From Hyphomicrobiaceae bacterium (GTDB lineage Bacteria > Pseudomonadota > Alphaproteobacteria > Rhizobiales > Xanthobacteraceae): DNA of 64,000 nucleotides. Location of the stretch: positions 1 to 64,000 of the forward strand of contig CANJBX010000011.1 in NCBI GenBank assembly GCA_947472885.1. The letters are read 5' to 3'. Shown piece after piece: positions 1 to 8,744 of the stretch (its first letter is position 1; every line of letters begins with the position of its first letter). The notes beneath the pieces were generated by a model that saw only the letters and a program-made list of their open reading frames with translations, was not told where the DNA came from and searched no databases. Position numbers and translations under genes: made by a program.

Positions 1-64
1 ACGTGTAGTTCATGGCGTTGTCGCTTTTAGGAGCTTCGGGAGACGAATCAGATTGTAGGCCGCC

Positions 65-526
65 ATGGCGAAGGTGAAGGCCCATCGCACACGTGGCAGG
101 CCCCGAAATCGCGTCTTCCTTTGCCCTGCGACCGTCTTTGTCCAGCCGCTGGTCGGATTGTGGATTCAGATCCTGCGCATTCCTTACGGCGTGATGTTCC
201 CGCTGATCCTCATCTTCTGCGTCATCGGCGTTTACGGCACGGTTGGTTCGCCGTTTCACCTCGGTCTGATGCTGATCTTCGGCGTGCTGGGCTATCTGCT
301 GCGGCGAACCGGGCATGATCTTGCGCCGATGATCCTCGGCTTTGTGCTCGGGCCGCTCTTGGAAGTAAATGTCCGGCGCAGCCTGATCGCGAGCGATGGC
401 GACTGGGGCTTTCTGCTCACGCGTCCCATCGGGCTCACTTGCGTGGGTCTGGCGGCGCTCATTCTCATTATTTCCGTTGTTCCCGCGATCCGCGCCAAAC
501 GCGCCGTGCTGAAGACAGAAGACTGA
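65..526 (+). pseudogene. C-terminal remnant of a TctA-family tripartite tricarboxylate transporter permease
   Basis: The 153-residue frame matches only the last quarter of TctA, the large membrane subunit of tripartite tricarboxylate transporters, which is normally about 500 residues. The recognisable part starts around residue 28 (PLVGLW, then RIPYGVMFP) and includes the conserved GVLGYLLRR and LGFVLGPLLE stretches and three hydrophobic segments. The first 25 residues do not resemble the family. All three forward frames have stops within the first 58 bases (6-8, 28-30, 56-58), so the missing N-terminal part cannot simply continue upstream in another frame. I read this as a decayed gene rather than a short functional protein. 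A later insertion or deletion outside the window could also explain it. No TctB or intact TctA lies nearby. Confidence 0.7.
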
Positions 527-531
527 CACCG

Positions 532-1995
532 ATGGCCCAAAGCAATCGCAGCATGGATTTCCAGTTCCGCCCGTGGCGTGGGCCGCCCAAGGTGCGCTCA
601 CTCTGGATGGACAATGCGCTGGCGCGGGAAGGTGGCGGCGCGCCTCGCGCGTTCGCGGGTGATGCAACGTATGACGTCTGCATCGTCGGCGGCGGCTTTA
701 CCGGACTGTGGACGGCGATCCGCCTGCGTGAGTTCGATGCGTCGATGCGGATTGCCATCGTCGAGGCGGACCTGTGCGGGGCAGGGGCGAGCGGCCGCAA
801 CAGCGGCGGCACAGGACACTGGTGGTCCAAGCTGCCGACGCTGCTCAAGGCGCTTGGCAAGGAAGACGCGACGTTTCTTCTTAACAAGAGTGTCTCCATC
901 CTCGACGACATGGCCGATTTCGTCGCGCAGAACGATATCCAGTGCGATTTGCGGCGCGGGTCTTCGACATGGACCGCGACGTCCCCGGCGCAACTTGGTG
1001 CCTGGAATGGCATGTTGAAGACCGCGGAGAAGATGGGTATCGAGGCGCCCTATACGTACCTCACGAAAGAGCAACTGCGCGAGCAGTTCGGCAGCGGCCC
1101 TTATTATGCAGGCATTGTCGAAGGCGGCGCGATGCGCGTGCAACCGGCCTTCCTGGCGCGCGGGCTGCGGAAGATTGCGCTCTCTCGCAACATCGATATT
1201 TTCGAGAATACGCCGGTGACGCGCATTCGCAGCGATGCCGCGGGCGTGACCGTTGAAACCGCGCAGGGGCGGATTAGCGCGCAGCAGGTCGTGTTGGCGG
1301 CCAATGCCTGGATGGCGCACCTGCCGGAATTCCGCTCGTCCGTGATGGTGGTGTCGAGCGACATCATCATTACCGGTCCGATCCCGGAAATCCTGCAAGA
1401 GCGGGGTCTTGCCAACCGGCCCGGAAGCCGAAATTCGCGGCTAATGCTCAACTACGGCGGCAAGACGCCGGATGGCCGCGTCTACTTGGGGCGTGGCGGC
1501 GGCACCATTGCCTACGACGCGCATATTGGTCCCGAGTTCGATTATTCGCCGAAACAGGCGAAGGAGATCGAGGCAGACTTCCGTTATCTCTATCCCGAAT
1601 TACGGGACGTTCCGATCACGCGCGGCTGGGGCGGACCCATCGACCGTTCGACCATTGGGCTGCCATGGTTCGGCCAGCTTTCGGATGATCGCATTCACTA
1701 TGCCATCGGTTTTGCCGGGCATGGCGTGTCGGCAACAGCCGTTGCCGGGCGGGCCATTGCTGCGCGGATCATGCAACGAACCGACGACTGGACCGCTACG
1801 GCGGATTGTCTGTGGCGTGCGCGGCAAGGCAGCTTTCCGCCGGAACCGATCCGCTACATTGGCGGGCATTTCGTGCGGGCTGCAGTGCTGCGGAAGGAAC
1901 TTGCCGAGAATGCGGGCCGCAAACCTTCGGCGGTGGATACCAAGCTGGCTTCCCTTGCGCCGGCGACTGTGACCGACATCGCGACGCGTGAGTGA
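532..1995 (+). CDS. FAD-dependent amine oxidoreductase (DAO/OrdL/PuuB-like)
   Basis: The 487-residue protein has the FAD-binding dinucleotide motif VGGGFTG at residues 52-58 and the ASGRNSGG segment typical of the D-amino-acid oxidase fold, and ends with a GFAGHGVSATAVAGR segment that completes the FAD site. The length fits the OrdL/gamma-glutamylputrescine oxidase group, which oxidises secondary or primary amines with oxygen and releases an aldehyde or keto acid plus peroxide. The start at 532, five bases after the stop of the preceding remnant, is preferred because the frame reads into family-like sequence only from there. A cupin pseudogene follows at once, a pairing often seen with this oxidase group. 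The substrate cannot be read from the sequence. Confidence 0.88.
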   Translation: MAQSNRSMDFQFRPWRGPPKVRSLWMDNALAREGGGAPRAFAGDATYDVCIVGGGFTGLWTAIRLREFDASMRIAIVEADLCGAGASGRNSGGTGHWWSKLPTLLKALGKEDATFLLNKSVSILDDMADFVAQNDIQCDLRRGSSTWTATSPAQLGAWNGMLKTAEKMGIEAPYTYLTKEQLREQFGSGPYYAGIVEGGAMRVQPAFLARGLRKIALSRNIDIFENTPVTRIRSDAAGVTVETAQGRISAQQVVLAANAWMAHLPEFRSSVMVVSSDIIITGPIPEILQERGLANRPGSRNSRLMLNYGGKTPDGRVYLGRGGGTIAYDAHIGPEFDYSPKQAKEIEADFRYLYPELRDVPITRGWGGPIDRSTIGLPWFGQLSDDRIHYAIGFAGHGVSATAVAGRAIAARIMQRTDDWTATADCLWRARQGSFPPEPIRYIGGHFVRAAVLRKELAENAGRKPSAVDTKLASLAPATVTDIATRE

Positions 1996-2018
1996 AAACA
2001 TAACCGGGAGAATCTGAA

Positions 2019-2362
2019 ATGGACGAGAGAGCAAACCTGACACCAGCGAAAAACAGTTGGGCGCCAGCGGGCGCAGACCCCGGTGCAAAGACCGCCCGTG
2101 CCTTCAGTGCGCGCATCCCGACGGGACGCGAACAACACCGCATCGAGTAGCGACGTGGCGCGGCATCCCCGGTAGCTATGATCGCCCGACGGGAATGCCA
2201 TGGTCCGAAACGTTTGTCGTTTACACCGGCACAGGTTCGATTCAGTTCGCCGATGAGACCGTAGAGCTTGCGCCAGGCACTATTGTAAACCTACGCAAGG
2301 GCGTGCCTTACGTCATGCAGATTGTAACAACCCTCGAGAAAATGGCAGTCATCACAGATTAG
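2019..2362 (+). pseudogene. frameshifted small cupin-domain protein
   Basis: An ATG at 2019, preceded by a good ribosome site (GGGAGA), opens a frame that stops at about 2150 after 43 codons. The rest of a small cupin (segments ETFVVYTGTG, DETVELAPGT and LRKGVPY, a beta-barrel turn pattern) continues in another forward frame up to the TAG at 2362. Joining the two with a one-base shift near 2140-2160 would give a protein of about 114 residues, a normal size for a single-domain cupin. The usual metal-binding histidines are not evident. It sits 23 bases after the oxidoreductase stop and was probably its partner gene. A sequencing error is an alternative explanation. Confidence 0.6.
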
Positions 2363-2453
2363 TCAGCCTCTCAGAATTGAGTATCTCAGAGTTGGCCCTT
2401 TTTCCATGCCTGCTCGACGCAATCGTTGATATGCGCATTAAATATCCACTGGA

Positions 2454-3249
2454 TTACGGCGAAGGTGATTGCGGTTCTTCATCAAAAATGGCGACCGCTC
2501 GCGTCCAACCTGCCGAGCCGCCTTTAATTTTCACGGGAAAGCACGCTACCCGAAAGCCTGTTGGTGGCAGCTGATCGAGATTGTGAAGCTTCTCAATATG
2601 GCAATATGGTATTTCTCTGCCTGCGCGATGTCCTGACCAAATTACATTTGCATCGTGTGTCTCTAAAAAATTTCTTTTGCATCGCGTAAAACGGTGGGTC
2701 CCACGACCAGGCGTCAGTACCTGCCACCCTTATTCCTTGTTTGGTTAAGTGAAGTGTGGCGTCGCGGCCAAATCCACAGCCTGATCGCGTATAATCCTCG
2801 AAGCCGTAACGAGCGCCGGCAGCAGTGTTGAACAGAACAATATCGTTCGGTTTAAGCGTATGATTTGCGGCGAACAGCGCATCGTCGATATCGCGCGGGG
2901 TCGCCTCCGTGCCATGCGCCAGATGTTTCAGGTCCAGTTTCACTCCCGACCCATAAAACCATTCGAGCGGAATTTCGTCGATTGTGGCGGTAGGCATGCC
3001 GTTTTTCATTGTCGAGGAGTAGTGCCACGGCGCATCTACGTGAGTGCCGTTGTGTGTCGACAACTGAATATCTTCGGTCGCAAATGCCTCGCCTCCGATA
3101 TCCTCGGATTTGAGATTCTCGTACCGCGAGAGCCAAAGATGAGCGGTTTCCTTATGAGGAACGTAAGAAATCTTGAACCCATATCCCGGCGGATCTGACG
3201 GGACCCCATTTTCAAGCGGGACTGAAATATCGACGATTCTTGCGACCAT
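2454..3249 (-). pseudogene. cyclase / kynurenine formamidase-like hydrolase, one-base frameshift in an A6 run
   Basis: The N-terminal 190 residues are a clear cyclase-family (Pfam Cyclase) protein with the metal-site motif HNGTHVDAPWH near residue 68. The open frame leaves the family sequence at the homopolymer A6 (2665-2670) and stops at 2593. Removing one base from this run restores DANVIW, GHRAGREIPYC, EKLHNLDQLP and VKIKGGSAGWTRAVAIF and gives a natural stop at 2454-2456, for about 264 residues in all, the usual family length. The family hydrolyses cyclic or amide bonds such as N-formylkynurenine. The lesion is either a real inactivating mutation or a base-calling error. The gene is divergent from the Bug/FAH pair. 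Confidence 0.85.
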
Positions 3250-3369
3250 CTGTATGTCCTGGTGAGTAGCTGTACGTCTAAATCCGCACGCCTTGTTTTG
3301 TTGTCAACCCGTTCTGCCGTGCGTAGTCTCTGCCTAAAGAAGAACCAAAATCGCCACCTGGGGGAACCA

Positions 3370-4338
3370 GTGACAAGATTAAAGTATTCATTCGCGTTTG
3401 TATGCGTTTTCGCAATGTGGTCCACGGCTGCGTTCGCACAAAGCGTTTGGCCGGATCGAACAGTGCGTATCATTGTTCCATACTCGGCAGGTGGAACCCT
3501 CGACATCACCGTAAGGATGATGGCGCAGAAGCTCTCGGAAATGTGGGGGCAAACCGTAGTTGTTGAAAATCGCCCGGGTGCGGCGGGGCTAATTGGCGCA
3601 GATGCCGTCGTAAAATCTCCGCCCGACGGGAACTTGCTGGGCGGCGGCGCGTCTCCGATTCACACAACAAATAAGCTCATGATTGCAAAGTTGCCGTTTG
3701 ATCCTGACTTGGACGTGACTCCGATCATGCTGATTGCGAAGAACCCGTTATTCCTAGTCGTCCATCCATCAGTTCCGGCAACTGATCTGCGCAGTTTCAT
3801 TGAGTATGCGAAGGCCAATCCCGGCAAGCTAAGTTACGGAAGCGTGGGATCTGGTTCTCCCCAACACCTCGCGTTTGAGACGCTTAAACAAAGAAGTAAA
3901 ATTGATGTGCTGCACGTACCGTACAAGGGTGCTGCTGCAGCGTTGCAAGATCTGGCGTCCGGCAATATTCAAGCGATGATTGACACTACCGCCATGCAGC
4001 AAGTACGTGGCGGAAAGCTGAAAGCGTTGGCGGTGCTCGGCGACGAACGCTTTGTCGACGAGCCCGGTCTTCCATCGTTTGCAGAGCAAGGGTTTCCCGG
4101 AATGAATTTTTCGGGATGGTTCTCTTTGTTCGGTCCCAAAGATATGCCCGCCGCATTGGTTCAGAAGATCAACGCTGATGCGAACAAAGCCATTATGATG
4201 CCCGACATTAGGGCCAACTTGGCGGGAGTGATTGCTGTTCCTGTTGGGGGCTCTTCCGCAGACTTCAAACGTTTCATTGGGCAGCAAATGCAGATGCTCA
4301 CTGAAGCTGTGCGTGCGGCAAACATCAAGCCCGAGTAG
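3370..4338 (+). CDS. Bug-family periplasmic solute-binding protein (tripartite tricarboxylate transporter type)
   Basis: The 322-residue protein starts at a GTG with a strong GGGGGA ribosome site, giving a signal peptide cut after residue 23 (AAFA/Q). A longer open frame upstream does not look like export signal. The mature protein carries Bug hallmarks: VRIIVPYSAGGTLD, VVENRPGAAG, SPPDGNLL and HVPYKGAAAA. Such proteins bind carboxylates or aromatic acids for TctAB permeases, but no TctAB lies next to it. It is followed eight bases later by a fumarylacetoacetase-fold hydrolase, so the two are probably co-transcribed. Base composition is clearly more AT-rich than in the neighbouring oxidoreductase and core genes, which suggests separate acquisition. 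Confidence 0.9.
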   Translation: MTRLKYSFAFVCVFAMWSTAAFAQSVWPDRTVRIIVPYSAGGTLDITVRMMAQKLSEMWGQTVVVENRPGAAGLIGADAVVKSPPDGNLLGGGASPIHTTNKLMIAKLPFDPDLDVTPIMLIAKNPLFLVVHPSVPATDLRSFIEYAKANPGKLSYGSVGSGSPQHLAFETLKQRSKIDVLHVPYKGAAAALQDLASGNIQAMIDTTAMQQVRGGKLKALAVLGDERFVDEPGLPSFAEQGFPGMNFSGWFSLFGPKDMPAALVQKINADANKAIMMPDIRANLAGVIAVPVGGSSADFKRFIGQQMQMLTEAVRAANIKPE

Positions 4339-4345
4339 GTGCGCT

Positions 4346-5284
4346 GTGAAGTTGGCCACAATCGCTGATGGCGGTGAGAAAGTACTGTGTGTCGTTGATC
4401 AAGAAGCGGGCCGCTTGCTCAAGCTTGGATTGGCATCAACAACTCTCGAACCGGGAGCAGCGCACCCTTTTTTGAGCATGATTGATCTGTTGGATGGAGG
4501 AGATCGTGCCTTAGATACAGCACGATTACTCGTTGAGAAGTGGCCGGAAGTAGCCAGCCAAGCTTTGAGCGGGGCGAAGCTTCTATCCCCACTCCCAGTT
4601 CCGAGACAGATTCGAGATTGCCTAGTTTTCGAACAGCATCTTTTAAATGCCATGGCGCAATGGGAAAAAATGACGGGGAAGCCTTCGTCACCGATTTCTC
4701 CTGCATGGTACCAACGCCCAACGTACTACAAAGGGAACATCTACAGTGTGGTTGGTCCAGAGGAGGACGTCATCTGGCCACCTTATTCGGAACAGATGGA
4801 CTACGAGCTTGAACTTGCCTGCGTCGTGGGAAAGCCCAGCAAAGATGTTTCGGTCGAACAGGCAGCTGCTAATATATTCGGATACACGATTTTCAATGAT
4901 TTTTCGTCCCGAGATATGCAGGTTGTGGAGCGTCCGTTCGGAATGGGTCCGATGAAAAGTAAGGACTTTGATACGGGCAACGTGCTTGGCCCTTGGATCG
5001 TTACGGCAGACGAAATTGGCGACCCGCAAAAATTGAATATGGAAGTGCGCGTGAATGGTGAGAGGCGTGGCGGTGGAAATTCCGCTGACATGCATCACCG
5101 CTTTGATCAGATCCTTTCGTTTATGTCTGTGTCTGAAACTGTTCATCCCGGCACTGTGGTGGCGAGCGGTACAGTAGGGACGGGATGCGGGCTGGAGTCT
5201 GGCGAGTTTTTACGCCCTATGGACGTGGTGGAGCTCGAAATAGAGCGAATCGGTGTGCTGCGGAATCGCATCATTCGTCCGTGA
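4346..5284 (+). CDS. fumarylacetoacetate hydrolase (FAH)-family protein
   Basis: The 312-residue protein begins at a GTG (MKLATIADGG) seven bases after the Bug gene. It has an N-terminal small domain and a C-terminal FAH fold with metal ligands in DYELEL (E154, E156) and FNDFSSRD (D185/D190), followed by KSKDFDTGNVLGPW and the closing GTVASGT/GCGLE-like segment. Family members hydrolyse or decarboxylate beta-diketo acids and 2-keto-enoates late in aromatic breakdown, for example fumarylpyruvate or oxaloacetate. The preceding binding protein suggests import of its precursor, but this is inference. The gene shares the AT-rich composition of that partner. Confidence 0.88.
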   Translation: MKLATIADGGEKVLCVVDQEAGRLLKLGLASTTLEPGAAHPFLSMIDLLDGGDRALDTARLLVEKWPEVASQALSGAKLLSPLPVPRQIRDCLVFEQHLLNAMAQWEKMTGKPSSPISPAWYQRPTYYKGNIYSVVGPEEDVIWPPYSEQMDYELELACVVGKPSKDVSVEQAAANIFGYTIFNDFSSRDMQVVERPFGMGPMKSKDFDTGNVLGPWIVTADEIGDPQKLNMEVRVNGERRGGGNSADMHHRFDQILSFMSVSETVHPGTVVASGTVGTGCGLESGEFLRPMDVVELEIERIGVLRNRIIRP

Positions 5285-5756
5285 TGTTTTGGCGCAAATG
5301 TTTCATGCGTCCTAACAAACCGTCCAAGCGAGCGGTTGCGCCCAATTGTATTACTTGGTGCAAGATGATTGCTCTGTCACGACTGGTGCGACTGAGGTGA
5401 ATTTACGTCTTTTGCAATGAGTCATAAACTGGGAGCGGATCCGTTCGGTATGGGGCGTAATCGGGGAGGCCTGCGTTGTGCCGTTGTTGAAGCAGGCTCC
5501 GCCCCGCTCGACTTCCCATTCGCTTCCCGGCCTACGAACAATCATAAGCCGTTAGCCGTAAATCATTCTGAAAGTGTTGGTTTCAGGTACTCCAACATAT
5601 GATGGTTCAACAGGTGGTGCTGCAATCGATCAGGTGGCGTTGAAGATTGTTGAGCTCATGCTTGTCTAGAGAGAAGGGCCACCGGGACGCCGGCAGGCGG
5701 TCAAGGCATCCGGGAGAAGGTGTTTTATCGGAACGCTAGCCCAGAACTTCTGCGAG
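5285..5756. other. intergenic region, possible gene remnants
   Basis: No convincing complete gene is present. A short forward frame ending at the TAG near 5670 reads VLVSGTPTYDGSTGG and then AAIDQVALKIVELM, which looks protein-like but has no start and is preceded by a TAA. It may be the tail of a lost gene; I do not recognise the family. The region separates two convergent transcription units. No poly-T hairpin terminator was seen. Confidence 0.35.
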
Positions 5757-6737
5757 TTACTCCGGCTTGATACCCGCCGCCTCGATGGCGTTCTTCCAGC
5801 GCAAGCCTTCCTTCTTCAGGAAATCGCCGAACTGTTCCGGCGTCCAAGCCGGAATGTCGCCCGCGCCCTGCTTGGCATAGATATCCTTGAGATCCGGCGA
5901 AGCGATCGCCTTGATGATTTCGGCGTTGAGCTTTTGCACGACGGCCTTCGGCGTCGCGGCGGGGACGAAAATGCCCTGCCACGCCACGGCTTCATATTCG
6001 GGCACGCCGGCTTCGACCATGGTCGGCACGTCCGGCAAGGTCGACGCGCGCGTGTTTGAAGTGATCGCGAGCGCGCGCAACTGGCCTCCCTGCACGTAAG
6101 CGAGTGCCGTCGGAATGTCGTTATCGAGCAGATCGACGTGGTGACCGAGTGTTGCTGTGAGCGATGGCGCTGCGCCGGTGAATGGTACGGCGGTAATTTC
6201 GGTCTTGGTCAGCGCCTTGAATAGTTCGACGGCAAGATGCGGGAACGAGCCATGACCGCCATGGCCGTAGTTGAGCTGGCCCGGCTTTGCCTTGGCGAGC
6301 GCGATCAATTCCTTGATCGATTTCACCGGCACGTCGGGATGCACCAGAAACAGCGTCGGCACGATATTGATGATGGCGACCGGCGCAAGGTCCTTTGCCG
6401 CGTTATACGGCATCGCTTTCTGTAGACCGGGATTGATGCTGATGTTGGTGTTGCCGAGCAGGATCGTGTAGCCGTCCGCAGGCGCGCTGACCACGGCGCG
6501 CGTGCCGATCATGGTAGCGCCACCCGGACGATTCTCGACGACGACAGTCTGTCCCATGCTTTTGCCGATGCGGTCCGCGATGAGACGCGCCAGCGCATCG
6601 ACAAGTCCGCCGGCAGGGTAGGGCACCACGAATGTCATGGTGCGATTGGGATAATCCTGCGCGCGTGTGGGCGCGATAGCGATTAGCGTGAAGGCTGTCA
6701 GTGCGAAACCGGCAAGTGCGCGACGTAAAGTTTTCAT
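5757..6737 (-). CDS. Bug-family periplasmic solute-binding protein
   Basis: The 326-residue protein has a clear signal peptide ending near residue 26 (PTRA/Q), then the Bug motifs MTFVVPYPAGGLVDAL, VVENRPGGATMIG and SAPADGYTILLG and a C-terminal AAGIKPE. It is the last gene of a reverse-strand run: alpha/beta hydrolase, luciferase-like monooxygenase and this gene, with gaps of 32 and 16 bases, so it is probably co-transcribed. No TctA or TctB partner is adjacent. The ligand is unknown, but the enzyme neighbours suggest an organic or aromatic acid or ester. Confidence 0.92.
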   Translation of the reverse strand: MKTLRRALAGFALTAFTLIAIAPTRAQDYPNRTMTFVVPYPAGGLVDALARLIADRIGKSMGQTVVVENRPGGATMIGTRAVVSAPADGYTILLGNTNISINPGLQKAMPYNAAKDLAPVAIINIVPTLFLVHPDVPVKSIKELIALAKAKPGQLNYGHGGHGSFPHLAVELFKALTKTEITAVPFTGAAPSLTATLGHHVDLLDNDIPTALAYVQGGQLRALAITSNTRASTLPDVPTMVEAGVPEYEAVAWQGIFVPAATPKAVVQKLNAEIIKAIASPDLKDIYAKQGAGDIPAWTPEQFGDFLKKEGLRWKNAIEAAGIKPE

Positions 6738-6753
6738 TGTCGTTGTCCCAGGC

Positions 6754-7803
6754 TTATCGAAAATGCGGAATTACTTTTTCCGCCAGCGTGCGCATCACGC
6801 GGCGAACGACCTCGGTCGGCATGCCGCCGAAACCGAGGTTAAAGTCGATTTCGGCGAAACCTACCACGTCGCGCAGGTAGGTGATCTTGTCGATGGCGGC
6901 TTTCGCGTCGCCGAAGATCGAAAATCCGGCGTAGGTCGCATAATCGAATTCCGCGCCGAGCCCGCGGTCGCGCTGATATTGTTCCGAGCGATAGTGATCG
7001 TAGCTCGCGCCAACCGGCGGCTTGCTCACCGCGCCTGCGAACAAGCGCTGGAATTCCCGCGCGTATTTTTCTGCAAGTTCCTCGGCCTCTTTCTGGTTTT
7101 CCAGTACGCATGCCTGACGGCCAATTCGGGTGCGGTCGCCCGATACTGGTAGCCCGGCGCTGCGGCGCGCGGCCTTGAAGGCTTCAACCTGCTGGCGGCA
7201 GGTGTCGAGGTTGTCGGCAAAATTCTTGATGTAGCCGTAATCACCCTTGCCGATTTTTTCGAGCGAATGAAAGCTTACGCCTGCGATCCAGATCGGCGGA
7301 TGAGGCATTTGCCACGGCTTTGGATTGACGCTGATCGGCTCGGCATTCTTGTAGTAGCGCCCGTCATAGGTGAAAGCGTCAGGGCCCCAGGCTTTCTTGA
7401 CGATGTCGAGGTATTCGTCGAAGCGTTCGGCAGAATCTTCCATCGGCACGTTGTAGCCTTCGAACGCGCGGCGCTGATAGCCGCGGCCGATGCCCAGCGA
7501 CAGCCGACCTTCGCTCAGGACGTCGAGCAAAGCGGCGCGTTCGGCAAATTGAATCGGATGGTGCAGCGGCAGCACCGCCACCGCCGAGCAGAATTGCAAC
7601 TTCTTCGTCTTGGCGGCGACATAGGTAAAAAGCTGAAGCGAGTCGGGATTCACTACATACGGCGTGAAGTGCTGTTCCGCGGCGTGATAGCCGTCGAAGC
7701 CGAGTTCCTCGGCGTATTGACATATTTCGACAACGCGATGCAGCGCTTCGCTCGCGGAAACGCCCGGCGCAGCCGCAGTTGCAATGCTTATCCCGAAATA
7801 CAT
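6754..7803 (-). CDS. luciferase-like (LLM) flavin-dependent monooxygenase
   Basis: The 349-residue protein is a bacterial-luciferase fold oxidoreductase: the N-terminal strand MYFGISI, YHAAEQHF near residue 40, the flavin-binding VLPLHHPIQFAERAALLDVLSEGRLSLGIGRG region (residues about 78-109) and PPIWIAGVS. These enzymes use FMNH2 or F420H2 to insert oxygen beside carbonyl, amine or sulfonate groups. It sits between an alpha/beta hydrolase and a Bug binding protein on the same strand. The hydrolase-monooxygenase-transport set fits uptake and oxidative cleavage of one compound. The substrate cannot be assigned. Confidence 0.9.
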   Translation of the reverse strand: MYFGISIATAAAPGVSASEALHRVVEICQYAEELGFDGYHAAEQHFTPYVVNPDSLQLFTYVAAKTKKLQFCSAVAVLPLHHPIQFAERAALLDVLSEGRLSLGIGRGYQRRAFEGYNVPMEDSAERFDEYLDIVKKAWGPDAFTYDGRYYKNAEPISVNPKPWQMPHPPIWIAGVSFHSLEKIGKGDYGYIKNFADNLDTCRQQVEAFKAARRSAGLPVSGDRTRIGRQACVLENQKEAEELAEKYAREFQRLFAGAVSKPPVGASYDHYRSEQYQRDRGLGAEFDYATYAGFSIFGDAKAAIDKITYLRDVVGFAEIDFNLGFGGMPTEVVRRVMRTLAEKVIPHFR

Positions 7804-7835
7804 CGTTCCTCCCAGTTTGGTCTTTCCTTGTCGCG

Positions 7836-8744
7836 CTAGGCGGCAAGAAAACCAAGCATGAGTTTTGCAAGGCGCTCCCGCGTCCAGTGCAGATGAACGG
7901 CGTGGCCGGCGTTCGGAATGATCGCATAGAGTTTTTCGTCGGTCGCAAGCCCCGCGAAATACTGCGCAATCGCAGCCGATTGCCGTAATTGGAAATCCTG
8001 TGCGCCGTAAACGACCATGGCTGGCATCGTCAGCTTTGTTGGGTCAGAAAGTGGCATGCGGGTCTGAAAGTCTTTCACAACGCCGTTCGGCCCTCTGGAG
8101 TCCCAGCGATCACCCTCGGCAAGCCAGGATTCCAGCACCTTTGGTTCGGTGAGTTTCGGTTGCAGTGTTTGCACCGAAGACTCGCGCGAATTGTCGATGT
8201 AGTCGGTATCGATCGGAACTGCGAGCGGGCCTCCATCGGCGGGATTTAGCCGAGTAACGCGACCGCCGTAGAGCACCAACTTGCGCACGCGCGGGATATT
8301 AGCTTCAGCGTAAACGGCGGCCGTCGTTGCGCCCCACGACCAGCCGAGGAGGTCGAGTTGCGCGACGGCTCGCAGCTTGCAGATATATTCGACGGCGGCG
8401 CTGATGTCGGATGCTGCAATTTCAGTAGTCACCTTAAGGCCGGAAGGGTGATGATCCGAGCGGCCATAGCATTGAATGTCCAGCGAGAAGACATCGTAGC
8501 CTGACTGTGCCAGCGCATCCATAAACGAGAAGGTAAATTCGCCTTGTGACAGTGGCACCGGAAGATCGAACGCCACGCGTCCCGAGCGACGCGATCCATG
8601 AATCAGCAGTATGACTTTGCCAGAGCGGCAATACACTTCGGCGTCGGCATCTTGCCGCTTTTCCCAAAGATACAGCTTCAACGGCTGGCCGTCGTGAGCG
8701 GAGCTACTTTGAATCCGGTGCTCTAAACCGATGGGCTTCGGCAT
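7836..8744 (-). CDS. alpha/beta hydrolase
   Basis: The 302-residue protein shows the alpha/beta hydrolase fold: the oxyanion-side VILLIHGSRRSG near residues 44-55, the nucleophile elbow GWSWG with Ser136, the acid region VYGAQDFQLR, and a closing histidine in NAGHAVHLHW. It heads the reverse-strand run of hydrolase, LLM monooxygenase and Bug protein. No signal peptide is evident, so it is probably cytoplasmic. It may hydrolyse an ester or C-C bond in the same pathway as its neighbours, which is inference from position. Confidence 0.88.
   Translation of the reverse strand: MPKPIGLEHRIQSSSAHDGQPLKLYLWEKRQDADAEVYCRSGKVILLIHGSRRSGRVAFDLPVPLSQGEFTFSFMDALAQSGYDVFSLDIQCYGRSDHHPSGLKVTTEIAASDISAAVEYICKLRAVAQLDLLGWSWGATTAAVYAEANIPRVRKLVLYGGRVTRLNPADGGPLAVPIDTDYIDNSRESSVQTLQPKLTEPKVLESWLAEGDRWDSRGPNGVVKDFQTRMPLSDPTKLTMPAMVVYGAQDFQLRQSAAIAQYFAGLATDEKLYAIIPNAGHAVHLHWTRERLAKLMLGFLAA

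Noticed and set aside
2377-2574. Forward 65-codon open frame
   Set aside because: It runs antisense over the true C-terminal part of the frameshifted cyclase gene.
2665-2670. Programmed frameshift in the cyclase gene
   Set aside because: The A6 run lies on the template side as T6, without a slippery heptamer plus stem arrangement that would suggest programming; mutation or read error is simpler.
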